Of a DNA stretch of 64,000 nucleotides, positions 9,603 through 17,653 are shown piece after piece. How positions within the stretch are numbered: position 1 is the stretch's first letter; every line of letters begins with the position of its first letter. The stretch covers positions 62,001 to 126,000 of the forward strand of contig JAFXDD010000003.1 in assembly GCA_017516285.1 (NCBI GenBank). Reading direction: 5' to 3'. A program made the position numbers and the translations under genes. The notes beneath the pieces were generated by a model. It was not told the origin of the DNA, did not search any database, and saw only the letters and a list, made by a program, of their open reading frames with translations. Origin of the DNA: Lachnospiraceae bacterium (GTDB lineage: Bacteria > Bacillota_A > Clostridia > Lachnospirales > Lachnospiraceae).

Positions 9603-10754
9603 ATGAAGATGATTTTTGCAGCGGATATGTCGTTTAATTTTTTGGATTGTTTTCCGGGAAAGGAACAGGTCGTTCATGCCATGGCAGAAGCAGCTGAACT
9701 TCTCCGGAAAGCAGATTATAGCATGGTAAATCTGGAAAATATTTTTGGAAACAAGGAGGATGGAGAACCGATTATCAAAAGCGGTCCCAATCTGATTTCC
9801 GAGGACTCTTTTGGAGAATATGTGCATGCGCTTAAGCCGGATATTGTGGGAATGGCAAACAACCATACGAAGGATTATGGAGAAGGTGCCATGTTTCACA
9901 CCATGCAGTTGCTTACAGAGCACGGGTATACCTGTATCGGTGCAGGTCACAATCTCCAAGAAGCATACCGACCGGCAAAAATTTCTAAGGATGGAGTAAA
10001 TGTCGCGGTAATCGCCGTGTGTGAAAATGAATTTGGTGTTGCTACAGAAAACCAGTCCGGAACCGCTGGCTATCGCCTGGGAATGGTAAGTGCTGCCATA
10101 AGGAACGCTTTGAAGGAAGGATACAAGCCGATTATTTATTTCCATGGTGGTAACGAAGGGAATCCTTTTCCATCTCCGGGGAAGGTAGAATTGTATCGTC
10201 ACTTTATTGAATTGGGAGCAGAAGCAGTAATTGCGATGCATACCCACTGTCCGCAAGGGTATGAGTACTATCAGGGAAAGCCGATTGTGTATAGTATGGG
10301 AAACTTCTTCTTTCCAAGAGCGGAGCAGAATAAATCCTGGTTTTACGGTTACATGAGTGAACTGGAGTTTACAGAAAATGGGGTTCATTTGGAAATTCAT
10401 CCATATAAGTTTGATTTTGAAAAGCTTACGGTGTTGAAAGGGGAGGAAAAAGAACGGTTTCTTAAATATATGCAGTGCTTGTGCGAACCGTTGTGTGATG
10501 TAAAGAAGCTACAGCAACTTTTTGACAGCTGGTGTCTGACACAGGGGTATGCAGTACTCTTGACCAGATATAGGGAGGAACTGTTTGAAGACGGTCATGC
10601 CTTTGAAGTGAGAGGATTAAAAAATCTTTTTAACTGTGAGGCGCATAACGAGCTGATGAAGAATACTTTTATGATGTTATTTGAGTCCCGCGTGGAAGCG
10701 GCAAGACCGGGGATAGAGCAAATTAAAAGTCTCCAAAACATGGAATGGATGTAA
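9603..10754 (+). CDS. CapA-family metallophosphoesterase-like protein
   Basis: A 383-residue protein with the blocks of the CapA/PgsA family (PGA_cap): YSMVNLENIFG, GMANNHTKDYGEG, IGAGHNLQEAYRP, ViYFHGGNEG and AVIAMHTHCPQGYEYYQGKPIVYSMGNFFF. The fold belongs to the calcineurin-like metallophosphoesterases. CapA itself takes part in poly-gamma-glutamate capsule export, but this copy has no signal peptide or TM and sits in a sugar catabolic cluster, so its role is probably hydrolytic and cytoplasmic. The ATG at 9603 has AGGAGGA eight bases upstream; the TTG at 9579 and ATG at 9597 do not fit that site. It overlaps nothing essential of the deacetylase, whose stop is at 9589. Confidence 0.8.
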   Translation: MKMIFAADMSFNFLDCFPGKEQVVHAMAEAAELLRKADYSMVNLENIFGNKEDGEPIIKSGPNLISEDSFGEYVHALKPDIVGMANNHTKDYGEGAMFHTMQLLTEHGYTCIGAGHNLQEAYRPAKISKDGVNVAVIAVCENEFGVATENQSGTAGYRLGMVSAAIRNALKEGYKPIIYFHGGNEGNPFPSPGKVELYRHFIELGAEAVIAMHTHCPQGYEYYQGKPIVYSMGNFFFPRAEQNKSWFYGYMSELEFTENGVHLEIHPYKFDFEKLTVLKGEEKERFLKYMQCLCEPLCDVKKLQQLFDSWCLTQGYAVLLTRYREELFEDGHAFEVRGLKNLFNCEAHNELMKNTFMMLFESRVEAARPGIEQIKSLQNMEWM

Positions 10755-10771
10755 GAAGGGAGTGGTATCTT

Positions 10772-13312
10772 ATGGATTTGAAAAATATTCCATCCTCCTA
10801 TCATCCGGCGTACACCTGGCTTTGGAACAGTACCATTACAAAGGAAGGCATTCGAGCGCAGATTGAGGAAATGTATGAAGCCGGTATCCGTGCTTTTTAC
10901 ATTATTGGTGAACCGAAGGAATTCCGACCTGACAGAAGGCGCACGTATCTTTCACCGGATTATCTATCCGAGGCGTATGTGGAACTGGTCTATTATGCTT
11001 TTCAGGTAGCGGAAGAACAGGGGATGTATACTTGGCTATACAATGAAGGAGGTTTTCCATCCGGTATGGCCTGTGGGCAGATTAGAAAAGCACATCCGGA
11101 ACTGGCCCAAAAGACGATTGTTTCCGAAAAGGTGTTAGTGCTGGCGGGTACAGTGTATGCAGAGCCGGAAGGGTGTCTTGCGACGTTTGCAGTGGAGGCA
11201 TCAGATACGGATGCATCGGAGAAGCCAGTTCTTACGCGCATTACGAGTGGTGTTGTGTTTGCGTCAGATACCGAAGTGACACAGTACTTCATGAAGGATG
11301 CCACTTTACTTACGGATATTCAGTCTGACAACGCGGAGTTAAAAAACACGGAGCTTTTTTTGGAACTTACCCATGAAGCCTTGAAGGCAAAGTTTGGAGA
11401 ACATATGGGTAAAGAAGTGACCATGATGTTTGATGATGAGGCTGCTATGGGGCGTTGGACCAGAGGACTGGACCGCATGTTTTTGGAAAAATACGGTTAT
11501 GATCTCTGTGACTATATGCCGTATATTGCTTGTACATTGGAGCCGGAAACGGAAGCGCAGTTCCGTGCAAAATCTGATTATTGTATGCTTTGCGGCGAGC
11601 TGGTTACTGAGAATTATTTTCAGGAAATGCGAAAATGGCTGAATAAGCACAATATGCTTTCCGTAGGACATCTAGACAGGGACAATTGTTCGGATGCGCC
11701 TTTTATCAAGCGTTATGGCAATATGATGAAGATGCTTCGTCAGTTTGATGTGCCGGGAATAGATGTTATCTGGAGTCAAGTATCTTATCCGCAAAACGGA
11801 AAATGCTGTTATGAAGGTAATAGTTTCTTTCCGAGACTGGCTTCCAGCGCAGCCCGACAGCAGGGACACAGTAAGTGTTTGACGGAAAGTTTCGCGGTGT
11901 ACGGCTCCCATGTGACGCCGGAAGAGATGCGCTTTGTAGTGAATTTCCAAGCGGTACGTGGCATCAGCCTGTATAATTTTATGGTGGTTTCTTACAGCAG
12001 AGAAGGCACGCTTTGCCACCAGTTTAGACCAAGCTTTATCAAGGAAAATCCGGGTATGGACTGTTTAAGACAGATTAATGAGTACACGGCACGCCTGTCG
12101 TATATCTTGCAGGAAAGTAAGGCAGAAGTAAATACGGCTTTATATTATCCGCAGCGCACCATTTGTGCTGGTGGTGAAATGAGTAGAAGAGCCTGCCTGA
12201 CTTTTGATGATATGGGGCACATGCTGGAAGAAAAGGGCATTGTGTTTGATATTATTGACGAGGAATTTGTGGAACAGGCACAGCTGGATGGAAGCACCCT
12301 GGTTGGAGAACACGTTTCTTATGAAAATGTTTTTGTGCCGAAGGTAGACTGGGATGCCGGCGCGGTGTCGGAAGGAACATTAGACTGGTTATCCGGTGTA
12401 GGACTGGAACCGGCTTCTGTACTGGAAAAGCTGGCAAAGACCGGAAAGCAGTATCAGCCTTGTTTTGAAAGAAGCTGCAAGGATATTTTGGCACGTAAGC
12501 TTTTGTTTGCAGATGGCAGCGAAGGTTATTTTATCTGCAATACCAGCGGGGAAACGGTAGAGGATACGGTTACTTTGCATACGGATAAACTGCTTTGTGG
12601 CTTGGATTTGTATAATGGTGAGTTGTACGAAGTATCTTACCAGAAAGTTTGTTGCATGGATACGGTAACAGAGAAAGAGAGTCGTGGCAGCCTGCATGTT
12701 CCAGTGAAACTTTTGCGTGGTGAAGGATTGATGCTGTGGCTGACCGAAGAATCACAGGTGACCAAGAAAGATTGCTTATGGAGTGGCGCATGGGAATGTA
12801 ATGGACAAATGGCAGAACTAGCGGATTTTACTTCCTATATCAGCCGCAGATATACCATTGACCCGAAAGAAGGGGGAAGAAACAGCTACTATGACTTTGC
12901 AGAAGAGAGCAGGCAATGTGAAGGCCTTTCTCAGGATGGCGGTCTCGGTGAGTGGCCGAAGGATTTTTCCGGCGAGGTGACGTATATCACGAAGCTGACC
13001 GGAATTGTAGCCGGCAAATGGATTTTGGACCTGGGCGAGGTAAGGCATTTTGCCAAGGTATACTTGAACGATCAAAAGGTCGACGAGGTGACTATGCCGC
13101 CGTACCGACTTATGTTGGGAAATTTGCAGGAGGGCGACGAACTCAAAATTGTAGTAGCCAATACCATTGCAAATGTTTGTCACAATGCCGAATTCTTTGC
13201 GTTGCAGCATCCGGCAGAGGTAGGACCATATCACGAAAAAATGATTGTGCATGAGGCGAAGGCACCGGCAGGAGGTCTGTTGGGACCGGTACGACTTTGG
13301 AATGTACAATAA
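10772..13312 (+). CDS. GH106-like glycoside hydrolase (alpha-L-rhamnosidase-related)
   Basis: An 846-residue protein. The N-terminal part is a TIM barrel with features of GH106-type enzymes: HPAYTWLWNSTITKEGI, YTWLYNEGGFPSGMACG, MMFDDEAAMGRWTRGLD, and GKCCYEGNSFFPRLASSAARQQG. A beta-rich C-terminal region (about 680-846) with WILDLGEVRHFAKVYLNDQKV resembles a galactose-binding-like domain, usual in this family. GH106 enzymes hydrolyse alpha-L-rhamnose linkages, often in rhamnogalacturonan, but the similarity here is to the family as a whole, so the substrate is uncertain. The ATG at 10772 follows AAGGGAG with nine bases; the ATG at 10745 overlaps the previous gene and lacks a site. No signal peptide. 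Confidence 0.78.
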   Translation: MDLKNIPSSYHPAYTWLWNSTITKEGIRAQIEEMYEAGIRAFYIIGEPKEFRPDRRRTYLSPDYLSEAYVELVYYAFQVAEEQGMYTWLYNEGGFPSGMACGQIRKAHPELAQKTIVSEKVLVLAGTVYAEPEGCLATFAVEASDTDASEKPVLTRITSGVVFASDTEVTQYFMKDATLLTDIQSDNAELKNTELFLELTHEALKAKFGEHMGKEVTMMFDDEAAMGRWTRGLDRMFLEKYGYDLCDYMPYIACTLEPETEAQFRAKSDYCMLCGELVTENYFQEMRKWLNKHNMLSVGHLDRDNCSDAPFIKRYGNMMKMLRQFDVPGIDVIWSQVSYPQNGKCCYEGNSFFPRLASSAARQQGHSKCLTESFAVYGSHVTPEEMRFVVNFQAVRGISLYNFMVVSYSREGTLCHQFRPSFIKENPGMDCLRQINEYTARLSYILQESKAEVNTALYYPQRTICAGGEMSRRACLTFDDMGHMLEEKGIVFDIIDEEFVEQAQLDGSTLVGEHVSYENVFVPKVDWDAGAVSEGTLDWLSGVGLEPASVLEKLAKTGKQYQPCFERSCKDILARKLLFADGSEGYFICNTSGETVEDTVTLHTDKLLCGLDLYNGELYEVSYQKVCCMDTVTEKESRGSLHVPVKLLRGEGLMLWLTEESQVTKKDCLWSGAWECNGQMAELADFTSYISRRYTIDPKEGGRNSYYDFAEESRQCEGLSQDGGLGEWPKDFSGEVTYITKLTGIVAGKWILDLGEVRHFAKVYLNDQKVDEVTMPPYRLMLGNLQEGDELKIVVANTIANVCHNAEFFALQHPAEVGPYHEKMIVHEAKAPAGGLLGPVRLWNVQ

Positions 13313-13351
13313 CATGCCTGTGTAATAAACAACAACCCGGGAGGAAGAGTA

Positions 13352-14074
13352 ATGCAAATTGCAGAAAAGTTGGCAAAGAAGGCCAAAGATAATAGACAAG
13401 AAGCACCGGTTACCATTGCTTTCTATGGAGACAGTGTAACCCAAGGCTGCTTTGAACTGTATAAAGTAGGGGAAGCAGGACATCAAACGGTTTTTGATAA
13501 GACGAGTGTTTATCATGCGAAGATTGCGCAGATTCTGTCCGTTCTCTATCCTACAGTGCCGGTGAATATAATTAACGCCGGAATCAGCGGAAATGGTGCC
13601 AAAGGTGCATTGAAAAGACTGGAGCGGGACGTACTGAAGTTTCATCCGGATTTAACGGTGGTGTGCTTTGGTTTAAATGACAGCGGCGGAGGGCTGGAGG
13701 GCTTACAGGATTATAAAGATTCCTTAGAACAGATTTTTAGTCAGTTAGAAGATGTCGGTAGTGAAATCATCTTCATGACACCGAATATGATGGCGACCGA
13801 GGTGAGCTGTCATGTAACAGATTCTCATTTTATAGCAATTGCTGAGGATGCCTGCAAACGCCAGAATGAGGCAATCATGGATCAGTATATGCAGGCAGCC
13901 AAAGAGGTTTGTGCGCAGCAAGGAGTCCGCGTGTGCGATTGCTACGAAAAGTGGAAAGCACTGGCGGCAAGCGGGGTGGATGTGACGGAGCTTCTTGCCA
14001 ATAAGATCAATCATCCTACCAGAGAAATGCATTGGTTGTTCGCATACTCTTTGGTAGAAACGATGCTAATGTAG
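13352..14074 (+). CDS. GDSL/SGNH-family hydrolase
   Basis: A 240-residue SGNH hydrolase. Block I is IAFYGDSVTQGC (Ser nucleophile), block II has NAGISGNGA, block III is VVCFGLNDSG, and block V is NKINHPTREMHWLF. In block V the residue three before the catalytic His is Lys rather than the usual Asp, although an Asn is adjacent; the class NHPTREMH is typical of one SGNH subgroup found in polysaccharide loci. Family members include carbohydrate acetylesterases. GGGAGGAAG precedes the ATG. No signal peptide. It is a candidate for removing acetyl groups from imported rhamnogalacturonan-type sugars. Confidence 0.82.
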   Translation: MQIAEKLAKKAKDNRQEAPVTIAFYGDSVTQGCFELYKVGEAGHQTVFDKTSVYHAKIAQILSVLYPTVPVNIINAGISGNGAKGALKRLERDVLKFHPDLTVVCFGLNDSGGGLEGLQDYKDSLEQIFSQLEDVGSEIIFMTPNMMATEVSCHVTDSHFIAIAEDACKRQNEAIMDQYMQAAKEVCAQQGVRVCDCYEKWKALAASGVDVTELLANKINHPTREMHWLFAYSLVETMLM

Positions 14075-14086
14075 AAAGGAAAAATT

Positions 14087-14659
14087 ATGAAGACAGTAAA
14101 AGATAAGTATATTTTAGTTGGTGCAGATTTTGCAGGTTTTCCGTTAAAGGAAGCGGTAGTGGCTCATTTACAGGCAAAGGGCTGGAAGGTAACGGACGTT
14201 GGTGTAAGAACCGATTCTGATCCGGATGACACGGATTTAATGTTCCACCGAGTAGGTTTAAGAGCTGGTGCTATGATCGCAGAAGGCGAGTTTGAGAGAG
14301 CGCTTCTTTTCTGTGGTACCGGTATGGGTATTCATATTGCAGCCAGCAAGTGCCCTCATGTACATGCAGGCGTAGTAGAGAGCGTTCCGGCAGCACTTCG
14401 TGCGATTACCGGTAATGGTGTATACGTGCTGGCAATGGGGGCTTTTTATGTGGCTCCTCAGATGGGCTGTGACATTGCAGATGCATACTTAAATGCAGAG
14501 CTGGGCAGTGGTTATGAGTGGTGGTACAACTTCTATGAGTTCCACAAGCTTGCTATTGATGAACTGGAAGCTTTTGATTACGAAGCGTATAAAGCAAACG
14601 GTTTTAAGGTAAATAAGCTGGGCGATTTCTCATTAAAGCTGGAAGTAAAGCCAGAATAG
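14087..14659 (+). CDS. RpiB/LacA/LacB-family sugar isomerase (possibly DhuI-like)
   Basis: A 190-residue protein with the family signature GADFAGFPLKEAVVAHL at the N terminus and LFCGTGMGIHIAASK in the middle (catalytic Cys in CGTG). The region that in RpiB reads like AREHNDANVL is replaced by RAITGNGVYVLAMGAFYV, so it is not ordinary ribose-5-phosphate isomerase. The C terminus is longer than in RpiB. The RpiB family includes DhuI, a ketol-isomerase acting on the unsaturated uronate made in pectin and glycosaminoglycan breakdown; a role on a uronic or deoxy sugar fits this cluster better than the pentose phosphate pathway. That assignment is inference. Confidence 0.8.
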   Translation: MKTVKDKYILVGADFAGFPLKEAVVAHLQAKGWKVTDVGVRTDSDPDDTDLMFHRVGLRAGAMIAEGEFERALLFCGTGMGIHIAASKCPHVHAGVVESVPAALRAITGNGVYVLAMGAFYVAPQMGCDIADAYLNAELGSGYEWWYNFYEFHKLAIDELEAFDYEAYKANGFKVNKLGDFSLKLEVKPE

Positions 14660-14686
14660 TGGCAGGTATGTAAGCGAGGGAAGATT

Positions 14687-16051
14687 ATGATATATAATAT
14701 TCAGGATTACGGCGCTGTGGGTGACGGTGTTACTGTGGATACCGCGGCCATACAGAAGGCCATTGATGCGTGTCATGAAAATGGTGGTGGACAGGTATTG
14801 GTGCCGGGCGGTAGGGTATACCGTTCCGGTTCCTTGGTGCTTAAGTCTTATGTGGAACTTCATCTGGAAATGGGTGCGGTACTGAAGGCTTGCGATGATT
14901 TAGAGGAGTTTCGGTTGTTTGATAAAGTCGGGAAGAACGTGTTAAGGGGCGAAGATGCCGAAAATGGAGAGCCATCCGCTGATGCATACATCCCATCTTA
15001 TGCCAACAGCGATTATAGTGGCAAGCCGGAGTACTATTTCATTTATGCTAAGGACTGCGAATATGTGTCCATCACCGGTGCTGGAAAGATAGATGGCAAT
15101 GAATCGATTTTTTACGGAAAAGTAACACCTTGGCACATCGACGGAGCATTTTATCCGAGAATGCCAATGCTGTTTTTAGAAAACATTTCACACTTGACCA
15201 TTCATCAGGTCACATTAACGAACAGTGCTTTCTGGACGGTGCATATGGTAGGATGCAAGGATGTGCTGATTGACGGCATCCGTATTATTAATAATCTTCG
15301 CATGGGCAGCAGTGATGGTATTGATCCGGATCACTGCCAGAATGTGCGGATTGTGAATTGTTATGTAGAGTCTGCGGATGACTGCATTGTACTGAAAAAT
15401 ACAGAAAGTGCCATGGAGTACGGAAACTGCGAAAATATCATTATTGCAAACTGCAATCTGATATCTACCAGTGCTGCTATCAAGATTGGTACCGAGAGCG
15501 AAGCTTTGTTTAAAAATATTGTGGTAAATAACTGCAACATCAGCAAGACCAATCGTGGTATTTCTCTGCAGCTGCGCGATAAAGGAAGTATTGAGAATGC
15601 GATGTTCAGCAATATCAATATCGATACAAGACATTTTTCCAAGGAGCATTGGTGGGGCGGTGCAGAGCCGATTGCGGTTACAGCTTTGCCGCGAAAGGAA
15701 ACAACAAAGCTGGGACATATCCGAAATGTGCGTTTCCAGAATATTAATTGCTGCAGCGAAAATGGTATTTTGCTTTACGGAGATGCATCGGAGAATATCA
15801 GCGATATTTCCTTTGAACATGTATATCTGGAATTGAAAGCTAAGACGAATTGGACAAGAGATTATCACGATTTACGTCCGACTTGCAGGGAGAGTGTGTT
15901 GACCGACCATTTGTATGCAGTGTATGCCTGCCATACCGAGAACGTTTCTTTTGCGGACTTTACGGTGGAAGTGGATGAAGCGTTGGAGCAGGAAATGGTA
16001 GGACGGTATTATATAAATGCTTGCAGGAATGTGAGAGGCTTGGCGGAATAG
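14687..16051 (+). CDS. GH28-family polygalacturonase-like enzyme, copy 2
   Basis: A 454-residue protein beginning YNIQDYGAVGDGVTVDTAAIQKAID, the usual start of a beta-helix GH28 or pectate-lyase-like enzyme. GH28 blocks are SSDGIDPDHCQNV and SADDCIVLKNT, both with the expected Asp residues. The third block reads STSAAIKIGTES, without the His of GHG, and the fourth NRGISLQLRDKG, without Arg-Ile-Lys. This is a recognisable intracellular subgroup of GH28 in Clostridia. No signal peptide. It follows the isomerase by 27 bases. Probable substrate: galacturonic acid or rhamnogalacturonan oligomers; specificity cannot be read from sequence. Confidence 0.87.
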   Translation: MIYNIQDYGAVGDGVTVDTAAIQKAIDACHENGGGQVLVPGGRVYRSGSLVLKSYVELHLEMGAVLKACDDLEEFRLFDKVGKNVLRGEDAENGEPSADAYIPSYANSDYSGKPEYYFIYAKDCEYVSITGAGKIDGNESIFYGKVTPWHIDGAFYPRMPMLFLENISHLTIHQVTLTNSAFWTVHMVGCKDVLIDGIRIINNLRMGSSDGIDPDHCQNVRIVNCYVESADDCIVLKNTESAMEYGNCENIIIANCNLISTSAAIKIGTESEALFKNIVVNNCNISKTNRGISLQLRDKGSIENAMFSNINIDTRHFSKEHWWGGAEPIAVTALPRKETTKLGHIRNVRFQNINCCSENGILLYGDASENISDISFEHVYLELKAKTNWTRDYHDLRPTCRESVLTDHLYAVYACHTENVSFADFTVEVDEALEQEMVGRYYINACRNVRGLAE

Positions 16052-16062
16052 GAGAAAAAAAC

Positions 16063-17643
16063 ATGAGACTAAAAGATTTAACATTACGTGAAAAAGTATA
16101 TAAAACATTTATTATGAATGTCAATCATATGAGGAGCACCGGAACTCTTAAGGAATATTTTGAGAAATATCCGATTGGTGGTCTGTATTTTTCCAAAGGT
16201 GCCGTGCAAGGGTTGATTGAGATGAAAGAGGGAGACTCTGTTGTGAGCAGCGAGTTTGTGAAGGCCTGCCGAAGAGCATCCAAGTATCCGCTGGTAGTAT
16301 GTGCGGACGGTGCAAATATCGGGGATACAGGCTTACCGGCGTGCGATACAGAGGCTTTGGGTGCAGCGGACAGCGAGGAACTGGCATACTGTTACGGCAA
16401 GGCACTGGGCATGCAGATGAATGCCAATGATGTGGACTGGCTGTTGGGACCATGCATTGATATGCCGTTAAGTCGTACGATGGATACGGTGTGTTCCAGC
16501 ATGTCCAATGATCCGGAAGTGACGACGAAGATTTACAGCCAGGTAGTAAAGGGCCTTCAGGATCAGAATGTAGCCGCTACGGTAAAGCATTTTCCGGGTA
16601 TCGGCACACATCATGTCAATATGCACCTTGCTCCGGGAAAGAATGTGTTGCCTTTTGAGGAATGGATGAAAACCTATGGATATACATATCAAAAAATGTT
16701 TGAAGCAGGTGCTATGTGCACTATGACTTCACATATTTCTTTGAATTCTTACAGTGATAAGTCAGACTTTGGTGGGCTTTCTATTGCAACCTATTCCAAA
16801 GACCTGACGCTTGGGCTGTTGAAAGAAAAGTTAGGCTTTGATGGTGTAGTAGTAACCGACGCCATGACTATGGGTGGCTGTTCTGTGGGAGACCAGATTG
16901 AGCAGGCTGTAGCAGCCTTTGCCTGCGGTGCAGACTTTATCCTTTGGCCACCGATTGAAGCAGGCGAGCGCATTATCGAGGAGCTGGAAAGCGGTCGTAT
17001 TCCGATGGAGCGACTGGATGATGCCATTGAGCGAATACAGAGATTTCTGGACCGTCTGGGTATTGACGAAAAGGAAAGGGAATTTCCGGAGATAGATGCA
17101 GCATTTGTGGATGATGTCATGAAGGAGACTATTCGCAAGGGTATTACGCTGGTAAGAAATAAGCAGGGCAACCTGCCAATTACTGCTGAGAAAAAACGTA
17201 TTCTGGTGGATTTGGTTGCTCCACAGGTAACGAAAAATGTAACCAATAAAAAACTGGAACATGCAGAGTATTTTACCCGGCTTTTAAGTGAGCAGGGGTT
17301 TGAGGTGGATTTTAAGTGGAATTATACGAATTTCTTTGAAGCATATATGAAAGAAGAAATTGCTGAGTACGATGCTATCGTGGTGCTGCTTGATACCCCT
17401 CTTTGTGCCGGTGTGTTCAAGGATTGCTTTAACTCTGTATGGAGCGTGCATTTGCTGCCGATGGAGAAAAAGGTCATAGTAAACTTTGGCAGTCCGTTCT
17501 TTATCGATGATTATTATCCGCAGGAAGAAACCTTTGTGCAGGTGAATTCTGAGATGAATAGAACCAGTGTGGAGGCAGTAGTGGATGCGATTCTGGGTAA
17601 AAGAGAAATGACCGGAAAGCTTCAAGTGAAGGTGAGAATTTAA
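16063..17643 (+). CDS. GH3-family glycoside hydrolase (single N-terminal domain plus alpha/beta domain)
   Basis: A 526-residue GH3 enzyme. The barrel carries VAATVKHFPGIGTHHVNMH and FDGVVVTDAMTMGG, in which Asp266 is the expected nucleophile; a smaller alpha/beta domain (about 350-526) follows, as in NagZ-type and related GH3. In NagZ the first block is KHFPGHGDT followed by DSH, whose Asp-His pair is the acid/base; here it is NMH, so the pair is Asn-His. The ATG at 16063 has AGGAGA seven bases upstream, and the longer frame from 16021 overlaps the GH28 gene. Likely a cytoplasmic beta-glycosidase or beta-hexosaminidase of the cluster; substrate unknown. Confidence 0.87.
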   Translation: MRLKDLTLREKVYKTFIMNVNHMRSTGTLKEYFEKYPIGGLYFSKGAVQGLIEMKEGDSVVSSEFVKACRRASKYPLVVCADGANIGDTGLPACDTEALGAADSEELAYCYGKALGMQMNANDVDWLLGPCIDMPLSRTMDTVCSSMSNDPEVTTKIYSQVVKGLQDQNVAATVKHFPGIGTHHVNMHLAPGKNVLPFEEWMKTYGYTYQKMFEAGAMCTMTSHISLNSYSDKSDFGGLSIATYSKDLTLGLLKEKLGFDGVVVTDAMTMGGCSVGDQIEQAVAAFACGADFILWPPIEAGERIIEELESGRIPMERLDDAIERIQRFLDRLGIDEKEREFPEIDAAFVDDVMKETIRKGITLVRNKQGNLPITAEKKRILVDLVAPQVTKNVTNKKLEHAEYFTRLLSEQGFEVDFKWNYTNFFEAYMKEEIAEYDAIVVLLDTPLCAGVFKDCFNSVWSVHLLPMEKKVIVNFGSPFFIDDYYPQEETFVQVNSEMNRTSVEAVVDAILGKREMTGKLQVKVRI

Positions 17644-17653
17644 GGAGGATATT

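Noticed and set aside
9573..10400. Minus-strand open frame of 275 codons
   Set aside because: It is antisense to the CapA-like gene, with Cys/His-rich shadow composition and no recognisable domain.
9603..10754. CapA-like gene as evidence for capsule synthesis
   Set aside because: There is no signal, no other capsule gene, and the neighbours are catabolic.
12818..13645. Minus-strand open frame of 275 codons
   Set aside because: It covers the end of the GH106-like gene and the start of the GDSL gene in antisense; shadow composition.
15215..15868. Minus-strand open frame of 217 codons
   Set aside because: It is antisense to the GH28 copy 2 active-site region, which is conserved on the plus strand.
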